Positions 11,031 through 24,173 are shown, numbered from the stretch's first letter. The stretch: 64,000 nucleotides of DNA from Monosporascus cannonballus (GCA_004154925.1 QJNS01000229.1:1-64000), one strand, 5' to 3'. The notes: a model not told the origin generated them from the letters alone. Numbers and translations are program-made.

Positions 11031-12350
11031 GATTTTAACTTAATAATGACTTTCTTTAAAGGAATACTTAAATTCTCGAAAAGATATAATGATAATTTTA
11101 AAATCTTTATTTAAAAAAAATATAATTAATTTCTGCTTTTTTTAATTTATATAAGAAAATGTAAAAATATAAAATATGCAATAATTATTCGATTTTATTT
11201 ATAGTATTTAATATATAATTTCATATATCAGGTTTCCATTTAATAAGGGCTATTAAACTATATATATTTAGTATTGATTTATTAATAATTGCATTGTGAA
11301 ATTTTTTAAAACGATTAGTTCGCTTATAATATTTATTTAAATTCTTTTTATACTAAAACTACTTTAAAATATAATATTTTATTAAAGTTCTTGGTTAATT
11401 TGTTATAATAATTAATAAATCCAAAAATACTTATACATTTTAATTATAAATCATGTTTATTATTTTATTATTATGACGATTTTCTTACAGTTTATTGTAA
11501 TATATTTTATAATAGTAATATCATCGAGGTAATATACAACAAAAACATTAAAATAATTTTGTAATATATAATTTATTACCTGTGAAATAGGTATTAATAT
11601 ATTCGGAAACCTTATAATAGTAATTAAATACTTAACTAATTCGTATTTCGTTTTAAAATGATGTTTTATTACTATTTCATTTTAAGTTTAATGAAGTTAT
11701 ATTTATTTTTTTAAATTAAAAATTACACTTTGTGAAATTCTATCAAATCGGGTGAGTATTTTAATAATTAAAAATAATAACGTTCGATTTTTAATCGTAA
11801 CGTTGTTTAATTATAGATAATCAATTATGAATTATAATTAGTTATTTTTCTTAAATATACAAAATATAAAGTACTTTACAAATGTTTTAAAAATTAAATT
11901 ATTTCTTTATAATCGATTTTTAAAATTTCTTTAAAACGTAATTAGTTTCCGTTAAATTTATAAATAAAGTTCAATTTGGTAAATAAGGCTTTTTTTAGAA
12001 AATTATTTTCTAATTTTATTTACTATATTTTAATTTATTTTTTATTAACCTCTTTGAAATAATTATTTATATTAATAATATTATAATGATATATTATTTA
12101 AAACCTTTAAAATTTTAAGTTATTATTATAAATAATTATTCAATTATATAATATTTACTTTAATAATTATAATTATAGGTTACATATTTTTGTTAATAAT
12201 TTAGCGTTTTATAATATATTTTTATAAATAAAATATTTTGCGTCGTATTTTTATACTTATATTTATCGTTATTTTTAATAAAGTATTAGGATTATTCTTT
12301 TGAAACTTTATTTATCAGTATAATATAAAATGAATTTTATATAACGTATT
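11031..12350 (-). pseudogene. Copy A: middle part of pol (decayed)
   Basis: Resumes copy A after the Tc1-like element and aligns with copy B from about 6580 to 7960, covering RNase H and reverse transcriptase. The first 90 bases give the clearest match to B. Stops occur in all frames. Ends at the left inverted repeat of the Fot1-like element. Confidence 0.65.
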
Positions 12351-12539
12351 ACATAAGTGTGCTTAACATATAAATAAGCTAAACACTTTTTAGCATTTCG
12401 CGAAAACAAATTCAAATAAAATAAATATAACGTAATAAATTAATTCAAATTAATCGACTCTTTATCGTTAAACGTATTTATAGCTTTCTTACAAATACGT
12501 GTATTATATCCGAGCTTATTGCAAATGCTATATTTCCGT

Positions 12540-14290
12540 TCTTTCGTCTGAACCTTTTTACGATAATTACTTTTAGTCGTTATTAGTTGCGATTAGTTAT
12601 TATTACCTTTTTTCGTGGTTATAAAAGCTTATACCTCCATCATAATAAATATTTCTTTTCTTTTAAAATGTATATTTTCAGTTTTTCGGCGTGTATTAAA
12701 AATATGTTTTATTTTACGAAAATAGTTATTTTCTTTTCAAAAAAAAATCGATTTCGTATAAATGTACTAGGTTCTTTTTTATTAAATGATTAACCGATTT
12801 AATTATTTTTTGTTAACGAGCTACCCTAGTAATTTTTGATTTTTTTTTATAAATAACGTCTTTATCGAATCGTTTTAGTAATATTTTTAAAGGTTTTTGC
12901 AAATAAGAAAATAACGGAGTTGGTAAAGGTAAGTAGCGAAACGGTCGGTATAAGTATATCTAGAACTTTTAACTAGAAAAGGACGCGATTGGGATCGAAT
13001 AGAATAAGTTTCGTTTTTGCAAATCCAGATTTAATATTATTGGTTGTTATAACAGCTTTAAACGTATTGAAAAAACCGGCGATAAAATCCTCCTTGGCGA
13101 TATAAGTAACTTACTGCCGTATTATCACGGCGCTATACGTCTCTTGGGTTTCTGGAAGATATTCTGTTGTTGTACGAGGAAGAAAGAAGAAAGCTATCTA
13201 GCAAGCGCTGCGCGCTTGCATATATATAGCGAAACGGCGGCTTAAATAAGCCGCTTTGCTAGTGCCGTAACGTGTATAAAATTTTCGATATATAACAAAT
13301 AAGCGCGTTTTAATACGGAAAAATAAGATATGTCGAGGAGTTGGAATCGATAAAAGGAATAGACAGATATATAAAACGTAATAATACCGTTATTCGGGCA
13401 GTAGTTTTCGAATTCGATCGAATGGTAACTTTCGTGACCGTCTAGGACAAGAAAACGTTTCGAATTTTTTGGTACGCGTTTTAATATATTTGTCGAAATA
13501 TTTAATTTATTTTAGATTTAATTTATTTATTATATAGCCGTTTTCGCTTCTGGCAAACTTCTAGTTAGGTGGAAGTAATTTATTGGCGAATTAGCGAAAA
13601 AAGTGGTTTTTCCTACCAAACATAATAAATAAGGGTAAAGCCTGCCTTAAACATTCACGGCTTGTATTATTATAAATTATTCTCGATTTCTTTACTAGGT
13701 TTATCTAGACTTTTTATATTTTTTAATATTAGTAATCATTATGCCTGTTACTATAAAAAGCCTTATTTAAAATTCCGTTTCGTCGAAATTATAAATATCT
13801 TTTTTATGATACCATATATTGTAATTATAACTGGGATAAACTTAAACTATTTTCGAACTATTTTTAGATTTTCGCGTAAAACCTTTTAATAATTTATCGG
13901 TCGATTTAAATACGTTTTAAGTCTTTTTTAACGCTTAATAATATTAAATATTTAATTAAATATAACGGGTATTATAACATATTATGCAAATAACAAATTC
14001 ACTATATCTTTAACATACTAAAGCCGGATAAAAAACGTTTGCATATTTAGGTTAATGATTTTTTTCGATAATTAATTATTTTTCGATCGGTGTTAATTTT
14101 TATAAATAAGAGATAATATCGGTTCGAGCGCATATATCGTTATATTGCGTTTTTAAGGTGGAATGTAGGACATTATAAATAGAATCAAACTTTTTATACC
14201 TAAATTTCGGGTTATTTTTCTTAGCCTGAATAACTAGGTTTATTCTTGATTTTTTATAAGCCGTTCCATATCGTAATTATTGAAAAATAA
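12540..14290 (-). pseudogene. Fot1/pogo-like transposase (decayed)
   Basis: Read on the minus strand: an N-terminal helix-turn-helix near 14050-14290 (VIQAKKNNPKFRYKKFD, then YNVLHSTLKTQYND); YNFDETEF at about 13770-13793, matching the first catalytic Asp block NFDETGF; SENGYIINKLNL with YFDKYIKTRTKKFET at about 13450-13560; LDGHESYHSIEFE at about 13405-13445, matching the second catalytic block LDGHESH; and a C-terminal zinc knuckle relic near 12440-12560 (SICNKLGYNTRICKK, His changed to Tyr). This order is that of fungal Fot1/pogo DDE transposases. The open plus-strand frames at 12587-12793 and 13662-13889 are antisense shadows. Confidence 0.85.
13198..13262. repeat. Two GC-rich palindromes inside the Fot1-like transposase
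   Basis: AAGCGC TGC GCGCTT (13202-13216) and GCGGCTTA AA TAAGCCGC (about 13232-13250) are perfect inverted repeats in a locally GC-rich patch. They lie in the DDE domain, so they may be coding coincidences kept because CpG and GpC contexts resist RIP. Confidence 0.7.
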
Positions 14291-14396
14291 GTAATTAAAA
14301 TCGGATAATAAGATTATTAAAAGAAAGAATCCAGCTTATTTATATATCCAGCTCATTTGTGTATTCAGCTAACTTGTATAATATGTTAGCTGATTT

Positions 14397-16596
14397 CTTT
14401 ATTAATTAAAACCTTATAGTAATATATTTAAGATAATCCTAAAATTATACTGTATCTTTTAAATAAAATGACATCGAAATTTAATATTTTATTTTTAATA
14501 CTTTTTATTATATATAAAATTTTAACTTTCGATATTTATAATTATAAAAGGTTTTAACTTGTATTTTTATAATAATTTCAATTTTTAATAATGTTTAATA
14601 TAATCTAATATTTGCTTAAAACATCGCATTTATTAGTACAGTATATTCATATATTTTAATTCGTATTTCCAAAGTAAAAAAGTTATTAACGGTTGTTATT
14701 GTCGTATTTAAAGGCTTTTTTTAGGAAATAATTTTAACTTTTTTAGGTTTTATTATTTTACGGGCTTTTTTATAATTAACCTTTTTAGAATTCTGTTTGC
14801 GAACTTGCTAAATCGTATTTATATCTTTTTTATAACTCGTTAAGTTATTACATTTATCGCTTTTATTGTCTTATTTATCTTTCGAATTATTATAACTCTT
14901 TTTTATTTTATTACAATCTTTTTCTTATTAAGCAACCGATTCGTTTATTTATTACATAATATTTTATTCTATTATATTCTCGCGTTTTTACTTTATTTTT
15001 TAAATAAAAGTGTGAATTTCTACTTTAGTTTCTTTTTTGAAGATTTGTAATAAATATTAATTAAAAATAATAATCCGTAATTACTTTTAACAAAGATCCT
15101 TTATAGTATATTAAATTATCTTTTTTAAAAATTAATAATTATATTAATTGTAAAAGGAAAAATAATTCTTTTTCGGATATTTGTTTTGATAAAATTTATA
15201 AAACTATTTATTTAATAATACCGTTTTAAAATATATTAAATCGAAATTATCGAAATTATCGTTTATTTAAAGTTTTATAATAAATAATTTCTGTTGACTT
15301 TTGATATTTTTTACATTATTTCTTTAAAGCGTTTTATTATCTTTTAAACGTTTTCTAAGTTAATTTTTTAATTTCTCTTATTTTATTTCAAAACCTTTAT
15401 TGTAATGACCTTTATTTCTTTTAAGCTCGAATTATCTTAGGACTTTATTCATTTTTATCGAATAAGTTTCCGTTTGAATTTATTACTTATTTTTCTAGAA
15501 CAGAGATTTAATTATCTTGTTGTCGAAAATCGTTGCAAATATTGTGGCAATATCTTCTTTTACTATAATTATAATATTTAATGTAGCTTTTATTTCTTAA
15601 ATTAGTTTTTTTCAATGTTATTACATATTTATGCCCTTTTATATACTATAAATAATATATTTTGCGTTTCTTCGTAATTAATCGATTAGCCTTTATACTT
15701 TGAAATATATTATTTTTCATACGTTATTTGTATCACAGTCTCAAGTAGCACTTTGTAGATATATAGAGCAGAACAAGGCGGTCAGGGCTCGACCTAACAA
15801 CGTTCCATTTTTAGTGGTGTAATAGCTAGACTTTGGTTTTTCAATACCGTAACAATTTATATAATTTATTATTAATTTTAGTAATTTCGGTAATATATTA
15901 ATTTAAAATTTAAAAAGTTAAAAATTTAAAAATTTAAATATTAACAATATATTTAAATAATTATTACATTTATGAGTTAAAATATAACTTTTGCCGTTAA
16001 TACATTTCATTTTAGCTATAAAACATTTTAAAATTAATAATGTTTTTCAAAATATATCTTTTATATTATAACTCTAAAATTTATTATACTGCCGTATATT
16101 TTTTATTTTAGTTGTTAAACATTAGCTTTTAATTTTAGTTGTTAAACATTAGCTTTTAATTTTCGTTAAAGTTTGAATAATCGAAACCAAACTTTAATAA
16201 CTTTTCTTAATCTGCCTTGATGTTTTTCAAATAATCCTTTGTTATTAGTTTAAACTAATCTAAAGCATTTTTTGTAAAAGAAAAGTATTATAATAAAGAT
16301 TTAATTTACAGCTTTATCTAAATTATAAAAATGGAAATATATTTTTACCTTAATAAGACATTTAGAAATATTCTTTTATCGTAAAACTGAAACTCTTTAA
16401 CTTTATATGTTAATAAAATAATGCAAATTAAGATAACTATTACCTAATTCAGAAATTATTAAATTTATTTCCCAAATTTCTTTTTCTCGACTTTGTAATT
16501 ATATAATCGTAAAAAATGGCTCAATATTATTGAATATCTTAATTAAAAGGATATTATTTAAACGTTAACGATATTAGTAAATAAGGACTTATGAAG
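14397..16596 (-). pseudogene. Copy A: protease and gag end (decayed)
   Basis: Continues copy A. The stretch 14400-14520 aligns with copy B at about 8050-8170, and the end before the right LTR at 16597 aligns with the end of the B internal region. No readable domain survives. A tract near 15727-15850, described separately, is unlike the rest. Confidence 0.6.
15727..15850. other. Short base-balanced patch inside copy A
   Basis: About 120 bp with normal base composition (for example GGCGGTCAGGGCTCGACC) in otherwise heavily mutated sequence. I find no counterpart in copy B at the matching position or elsewhere in the window. It is either a small late insertion or a retained fragment too short for RIP to recognise. 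No frame of note. Confidence 0.5.
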
Positions 16597-16810
16597 TATA
16601 ATAATTAATAATTTAATTAATCATAAACTTTAATGATACAAATTGATGGTGATAACAATATCGTATATTTATAAGAAATATAATAACTAATGACGTTTAT
16701 AATTTTAAAAATATTTTAAGTAACCGCATTACATTATATATCGTTATTATCGAAATTATGTAAATAATAAACGTATATATCTTTTTTGTAAGTTAGCTTA
16801 TTAAATTAAC
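16597..16810. repeat. Right LTR of copy A (truncated)
   Basis: Aligns with the first 210 or so bases of the left LTR; for example CGTTATTATCGAAATTATG at 16741 corresponds to 499 onward. The last part of the LTR is missing and repeat G follows directly, so the two are joined by insertion or deletion. No target duplication can be recovered. Confidence 0.75.
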
Positions 16811-16814
16811 GTAA

Positions 16815-17300
16815 GAAAAAATTAGTCTTAATTAGTACTGATAAACAGGCTATATCACGATCTGGAAAAGGATCACAAAAATAAAATTTAAACAGATTAT
16901 ATTAATAATATTAACCCTCGATAACTGAAATATTGGAAAAATATAATAAGTAATAGTTATAATGTTATGGTTTAGGTTCAAATATATGGCGAAAAAGGAT
17001 GTCATAATATATATACGAAACTCGGATTTTTTAATTGGTCGAAATTAATAATATACGTAATATTTTTCCTTAATTTAAGCCTTTTTTTACGACAAACGAG
17101 TTCTTATTTCCCCGTAAAAACTTATAATAATTTAACGCTATAATAAACGTAATATATTTTTTAAGTACTTTTATTATAGAATATCTCTTTTGTTTTTGAA
17201 TTAGCTTTTTACGTTATAATTCTTTTTAAAAACTTTTATACCTTATTTTTCGGTTGTTAATTCTTAATTACCGGCTTATTTTTTTAAATTTAGCCGTTGT
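16815..17300 (-). repeat. Dispersed repeat G, copy 1 (inverted)
   Basis: The reverse complement of this stretch matches 63080-63910 (without the element inserted there) and 37800-38100. A clear block is TAATATATATACGAAACTCG at 17014. It also shows the uninterrupted form of the site where the short element at 63404 is inserted. Identity of the repeat is unknown; possible reading frames upstream are too decayed to name. Confidence 0.7.
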
Positions 17301-18076
17301 AAAACAAAATTATATTTTTATAATTTCTTAATATTTTAATTGATATTTTCTATTTATTAATACGGGGTTTTATGACTTGTTATCAATATAACTCAAATAT
17401 CTTTGTCGTTAATTATAGCGCGAAATATATGTTTTATATATTAATTTAGGGTTATTTCGAAGTGAAGAAAATAAACAAATATTTTAAATAAAAAATAATA
17501 CAAAATGCGGAAAGGATTTAAAAATAATGGACGTTTACTAACTTAAAGTCGTTTAAATACGTTTTTATTCTTACTTTTATTATGTAAACCAAAGTACGTT
17601 CTAATGATCTTTTTTAGATTTTCGATTAAATATTTTTGTTTATTTAAAATTAGTTTTTTAATTTTTTATATACCACATTTCCGTATAGCAATGTAAAATA
17701 TATAAGTTATTTAAATATTATATATTGAGTTAAAATATTATGTAAATATCTTGACTGTTTTAATTTGTATTATTAAATTGTTGAAATTAATTTAGTTTTA
17801 TTTTTATTGATAAAAGCTTAATACTTCTGTAAAGTAAATTTTAAAAAAATATAATTAAATATTATAGAAATATAATTTAATCGAATATAGAAAAGGTTAA
17901 TTTAATATTGATATCTGGTAATTCTATTGACGAATAATATTATAAGTTATTTTTAAACGTATTTAAAATTCGCCTTCCGGATAATAACCTTTATTTTATT
18001 ATTTAATACCGTATAATATTTTTAAGTAATAACATATCCGATTTCGGGAATATATATTAATTTATTTTTTATATCG
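17301..18076. other. AT-rich, nothing identified
   Basis: Probably continues repeat G or an older element. I see no domain, LTR boundary or terminal repeat. Confidence 0.5.
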
Positions 18077-18631
18077 TATTCTATAAGCGAAGCGCCCACA
18101 CAAACGAGGCGCTCAACAAGAGCTCTACAATACTTTTACAATTTCGAAAACTTTCCACAATATCAAACCTTCATATATTTTCGTGAAACGGTATATTTAA
18201 TATAATTAGATAGCTCTGTACCTACGGTTAAAATGGTAAAAATATTAGATGTATATTTTTTCCAGTATTGTAAAGCATGTATTTTTATTTCTTATATTTG
18301 ACCAACTTTTCAATGAACTTTAGAATTTAATTTTTAATTAAAATTTAAAAAATACTCGAATATTTAATACGTTATAAAAAAAGAATTACAAAATTTCAAT
18401 ATTCTTTATGCAGTTTTTGGCGTTTTATCGAAGTGTTAAAATATATATATAGATATAGATAATATACTTACAATTTTATAAAAAATACGTAGTTCGGAAT
18501 GTAATTTACTTTACTTTTTTATTAAACGGATATAAATCAAAATACTAAATTGCATTAAATTTTATCAAGGTTTTATAAATGTGGGTTCGGAATGAGCGCC
18601 TAGCTTATCTAGGCGTTTCGCTTATAGAATA
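18077..18631. mobile_element. Short inverted-repeat element (MITE-like)
   Basis: The ends 18077-18115 and 18593-18631 are inverted repeats of 39 bp: TATTCTATAAGCGAAGCGCC on the left, and on the right the reverse complement with AAACGCC in place of AAGCGCC. Both ends carry TA, consistent with a TA target duplication and a Tc1/mariner-mobilised non-autonomous element. The 477 bp between the repeats are AT-rich and without an ORF. The repeats keep GCGCC-rich sequence where the interior does not. Confidence 0.85.
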
Positions 18632-21518
18632 ACGTTATTTTTATATAAAAGTACGTATACTATTTTAATAATATTTTTAATTGAAATATTTTTCTATAAC
18701 AATAAATATAATATTTTTTTAAAAAAATAGTACAATTATTATATCATACCATAAATCGAGATTAGTTTCGAAAGTTAAGAATAATTTAAAATATTATTTA
18801 AAAGAGGTTTTTACATTACATGAAATATCAAGTATAATATAATTACAATAGGTTTTTCGATTAAGTTAAAATATGAAATTATAATATAAAATATCATTAT
18901 ATAATATTTTTTAGTATTTTATTGAATTCTAACGTATTTAAACTATAATACTCGAAATTTCGTATACATTATTAAATTTAAATTAATCTTTTAGAGTATC
19001 TTTTAACGATGTCGATATTAGAATATATATAGCAAAATCTAGGTATATAATAAATGAAAAAAATCGTATTATAAATACCTAAATATAAAATGTAATTAAG
19101 GAAGTATAGAAATAATACAAATGTTAAAAAGTTGTACAAGCGATAATAAGAATTAATAGAAATGAATTATTAATATATTCGTTACCTTTAATCGTTTTTA
19201 ACGAAAAACTCTTATACGTCGAAAAGGTTTCAAAAATCTTTATTTAATATTATTGAAGCAAACATTATACTTTATTATCGGTTTTGATTAATTATCTATA
19301 AACGACGTTATATCTATATATTCTAAATCTCAATTTCCATAATTGTCTATCATTTATTAATAATATTTACTGCTTGTTTACGTTTATATATAAATAAATT
19401 CTTATATATCTTTTCTTATTTTATAACTTTGAATTAATATATTATAAATATTTTCAAAATATCAAAATATTTTAAGTATTAATATTTCGGTATTAATAGA
19501 GATTTTAAGAAATTAATTAAGTAAATAAATTATCGGTTAACTAGGACTAACATTTTCGGTATTATTAAAGGTGATTAGATTAAATATAATTAAAGTTTTT
19601 AAAACCTTAATCGTTTTTCGGAATATCGTTCTTACGTTTTCGAAATTTAAAAATATCTCATATTAATTAAAACCTTTATTTGTAAGATAATTAAACTTTC
19701 AGGGATTTACTTTTAAATAAATAATTAACCTTTAATTAATTTGTTTAATGTTTGTAAAAACCTTAAATTTTATATACCGTTAAGGTTTTATGCTTAAAGT
19801 ACATCTTTTTCTAAACATCGATTCTGTATTATAATTAAAAATAATAATTACTTTTCTTTCATCCTTTTAATTACAAAAATAATTCAGCGAAAGTAATTCA
19901 AAACATTCTTTAATTTTAAGTAATAATAAACAGTTTTTTTTTAGAAATTATTAAATAATAATGTTAATACTTAAAATTAATACTACAGAAATATTTAGAT
20001 TTCAAGTTGTATCGAGTTCTTCCGGCTTAATAATTACTAATTGATTTTTTAAATTGATTTCTTACAATTAATAAATTATATTTTTGCTTTTGTTTTTTTG
20101 TAGTTTAATATATTATCAATATTTAAATAATAACGCGGTTACTATTTATTTTATTTTTTAAGAATTTCGAAATAAATAAATATTTATCGTAACGCCGTTT
20201 GAATTAATTAATAATAATTATTTAAAATAATATTTATTTCGTTTGTTTTCGTGTTTATTATAAGTTAATTCCTAAAATTACAAATTACGAATATTACTTT
20301 TGAAAAGGTTATAAAGGTTTAATCGCCAATTATTAAAATATTTTTTTCTAAACATAAATCTGATTTAAAAAGTAATTTGTCGAAAGATCTTACGTTAGTT
20401 TTTTAAGTTAATTTATAATATATTTTATTACAAACTTTGTACACGTTAATAGTTATTTATTTAAATATTTAAAATATTTCATTTAATATTTTTCGAGTTT
20501 TACGAAAAAAGTTATTATATTCTCAACTAGTTTAAAAACTATTAAATATTTTTACATTTCAAATATATATTTTATTTTTAACTTTATGAAAAATTCGTAT
20601 AATAATTCTATTATTATGAGTAATAAATATAATTATATATTTAAGGATAATCAATTTAAAAATTACAGAACTAATTTTACAAGAACATTACAATTTGAAA
20701 TAGGGTTTTATAAAATTAATTACACACCCTTTTAATAAATTTAATAAATGGCTTTTTTAACGTTTAATTAAAAACATATTCTGATTTTCGTTATATAATT
20801 AAAATTCGTAATATTTCGATAATTTCGGGTATATTATACTTTTAATATTTTAACAATTTTTAAAAATAAGTAAAATTTTAAATTAAATTATTTGTTTTGC
20901 CTATATTAATACTTTAAAAATAGATACAATAATATCATTTCCAATAATTAATTTTATATACATTTATTATGTTAATCATTTATTCATTATTTAGTATTTA
21001 ATTTTTTAATATCTATTTTAATATATTTTACAATTTTCAGTTATTCGTTATCCTATAATTCGATATTTATATTATTTAACGTTTCCTTTATACTATTCTA
21101 TAATTAATTAATTGCGTTGAATAATAACTATCTTGAATTATTTCGTTATGACATGTTAATTTTTTATTGTTTTACATTTTTAATAAACTATTTAATTTAT
21201 TAATAAAAAAGCCTTTTTATGATATAATTCTATTCAGTTTCAAGCAGTAAATATTTCAATTAATTCAATTATTAATTACCTATTATTTTATTTATCTGTA
21301 TTTTAATTTTATTTTTAAAGATATAGTAATATAACGTAATATATGGTAAAATAATAGTAAATTATTACATTTTAAACATTGAATCTTTATTTTATTTTTA
21401 TTTTTCTATTTAATAAATTATGTATTTTTATAGCATTTTATTATAAATATTATATATATTTTAATAATATTATTGGTTTTACGTTTTAATAATTCAAACT
21501 TTTGATTAATTAATTCTT
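18632..21518. other. AT-rich, no identifiable gene
   Basis: Uniformly AT-rich sequence with stops in all frames. Probably decayed transposon sequence older than the copies named here, but I could not match it to copies A-F or to a protein motif. Confidence 0.5.
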
Positions 21519-21725
21519 TGTAAGGTATTAGACAGCTGTAAGCTGGAGTAAGGTGCTTTTCGACCAGTTGCAGAACGTATTCCAAGAAGTAAATATATTA
21601 GATTACTTCCATCTGGCGTTTCTCACTAGTTGCCAGATAGTGGATTTATATTAATAAGTGAGTTGGTGGCTGATCGGTGGCTGATTAGTTACCAGCCTTA
21701 TTCTTATAAAGGCTGTATTTTCATA
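21519..21725. repeat. Solo LTR of gypsy family F
   Basis: 207 bp starting TGTAAGGTATTAGACAGCTG and ending TTTCATA, with the same sequence and length as both LTRs of element F (206 bp each). The target duplication TTCTT lies at 21514-21518 and 21726-21730. A lone LTR with intact duplication indicates loss of the internal region by LTR-LTR recombination. It is less mutated than its surroundings. Confidence 0.92.
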
Positions 21726-24165
21726 TTCTTTATAGGAACTTTATAAAATCGGTTAATAAAAACTTTCTTTATTGGTATAATCACTTATAAAATTTATAAC
21801 CGTAAGTTTTATAAATAATATTTTTTGAAAGTATTATTTCAAGTAAACTTTTAATTTATTTTTTATTTTCATTATTTGTTACGTTTAATAATTTTTTATA
21901 AATTAAAATTTGTTTAGTTTTTATGCATCGTAATTGCCAAATAATATAAATAATTTTGACGTTTTATTTAATATTAAATATGTTTTAAATTTTGACAAAG
22001 GTTTTTTTTAATTTTTAAACTTTTATCCATTTTAATTTCAAATGAAATTCCGTATTATTAAAAAATATGTTCGTTGGAAATTTCTTAATTGCTATAAACA
22101 TAATTATATTTAAATTCGATTTCAAAATATCTGGATAATTTATATCGAATTTCAATAATCGCTTTATACTCGTTAAAATTTAATATAAATTCAACGTTAA
22201 AAGTTTGAATATCCTTAGACCTTTAAAAATTTAAAAAGTTATAACTTTTTTGGAAACATTAATTAATAGCTTTTTGGGATAAAGTATAAACGAAATTTAG
22301 TTCCTATATATACCTATATATATTTCGTTAATAATATAAAATAATAATATACTAATAAATTGTATTTTGGTTTTCATAATTATAATATTTACGATAGCGT
22401 TTAATTATTATTAGACGTTTTTATTTCTTACCGCTAACTTTGTAAGTATTATATTTTTTTCATTTTATGTTATATAATATAGTTTTAAATAAAATATTTT
22501 AAAACTTCGATTTTACAAGCTAAATATCCTTAAATAGTTATATCTATGAATCGATTAAAAAGGTTAATATTTTAAAATATCTTACTTACTTTTGTAATCG
22601 TATATATGAAATTTAATAAAATAATTTCCCTTTTTATTTAGTTTATTTCGATTATAGAATTTAGCCGGACAAGGTTCAATTAAATATTAATTAAAATATC
22701 CATTTTCTTAAATTATTTAGTTCGTCTAAAAGCTCGGTCAATATTTTCGAAAATCTATTAACGGCCGTATTTTCCTTACCAGGAAAATATTTAATTTAGA
22801 TAATCTACCGAATTGATAAAGTCCCTAATAATAGGTTTATCAAGTTAATAATTTATACTGTTAATATTTCGTCGCTTGTGTTATATATAAATTAAATTCT
22901 TTTAATATAATTTCGGAATTCCTTTAGAAATTTAAACATAATTCCATATTTTAATTTAATAATGTTGTAATTTAATATGTTTTTGCAAAGTATTATTTTT
23001 ACAATATGCCGGGCATATTATCTGAGTAAATATTTAGCTTAATATATTTTCGAAACTTCGTCGTGTTAAAACTATTGTTATACTAATTCTCCTTATTTCG
23101 GGATTACTATTAATTATAATTAAGATCGGAACAGTTATAAGGTTATTCAGCGATTTTCCAATATATTTTTAAATTAGACATCAGATAAGAAATTTAGCTT
23201 TATGAAAGAAATAGATAAAAAGTCCGGTATTAACAATATAATATTTAATTGATATTTAATTATAAACGGTATTTCTTAAAAAAGCTGTAATTTTCGATAC
23301 GTATTATAAAAATGAATTACTAGAACCTTCATTATATTAGTTATATTAAATCAATAATTATTTTTATAGTAGAAGAATCTGAATATAAACATAAATATAT
23401 TATATCATAAAGATATTTGCACCTCAATCGAATTTTCGTCTGATGCCAAATCAAGATATATTTTATTTATATTAACGATATGTTTGAAAACGAATCGTCG
23501 TATTCTAGAAAAAATCTTAATATTCTCGTATTACGTTTTTAATTTCTTCATATTATAGTTATTTACAAATAGCTTTATTATTTTAAATATTAGGTTTGAA
23601 AACTCTTTTCCTTAATAGGTAATCAATATAAAATTTAAAATTGGTAAGTTATATCAATAAAATAAGATTAAACATTAATTTTAAAGATATTACGAACGTA
23701 ATTATAATTTTGCTAATAGAAATTAAAATAATTTAATTGTACTTAGAAAGTTGTTGTGTTTAAAAAAATAAAACAATATATAGCGAAACTGATAAGGAAT
23801 TCGTTATAAATTTTACCATAAATATATTTTATAAAATAACGGTATTTAAATATATTCTAAAATTCGTTAATTACGAACTGTGATATTTTTTCCAAAAACT
23901 CAAATATTTATATATAGAATATATAATTATTTAAATATTTCCTTTTCGCTGCGTATTATTAATACATTCATTAATTCATTTTTAATATTAATTATTATTT
24001 TATTGCGTTGAATTCATTATGATTTATGAAAAGTTATTTTGATTTCGTTAAAAAATGAGATGAAAGTTTTAATTTGATTATCTTCTTGTTAAATTTATAA
24101 TATATAAAAAGGTTTTTAATTATAATTTTGCAAAGTTTAATTCTAATTATATAATTATCACTTCT
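21726..24165. other. AT-rich, no identifiable gene
   Basis: Decayed sequence with stops in all frames. A few less mutated patches (about 22660-22800, 23000-23110) suggest a former coding repeat, but I could not match them to a domain. Confidence 0.5.
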
Positions 24166-24173
24166 GAGATCTT

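Larger units (their letters stand above)
12357..14396 (-). mobile_element. Fot1/pogo-like transposon
   Basis: A DNA transposon of about 2.0 kb inserted in copy A. The left end, AAGTGTGCTTAACATAT then AAGCTAAACACT, is matched imperfectly in inverted orientation by the right end at about 14361-14396 (AGCTAACATATTATACAAG then TTAGCTGAATAC), and chromovirus sequence resumes on both sides. The transposase is on the minus strand. Next to the right end is a short series of CAGCT-containing repeats (14332-14395) that may be sub-terminal transposase binding sites. Exact ends and the TA duplication are not certain. Confidence 0.75.
349..16810 (-). mobile_element. Chromovirus copy A (Ty3/gypsy), split by nested DNA transposons
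   Basis: An old LTR retrotransposon in minus orientation. Its left LTR is 349-741. Its internal region is in three pieces (742-2898, 11031 to about 12350, about 14397-16596) and its right LTR starts at 16597. The pieces align in order with the internal region of copy B and total about 5.7 kb, close to the 6.0 kb of B. A Tc1-like element sits between pieces one and two, with TA on both sides, and a Fot1-like element sits between pieces two and three. Mutation is heavier than in B, so no useful frame survives. It is the oldest layer in this part of the window. Confidence 0.8.

Noticed and set aside
12587..12793. 68-codon plus-strand ORF
   Set aside because: Antisense to the C-terminal part of the Fot1-like transposase.
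13662..13889. 75-codon plus-strand ORF
   Set aside because: Antisense to the first catalytic block of the Fot1-like transposase.
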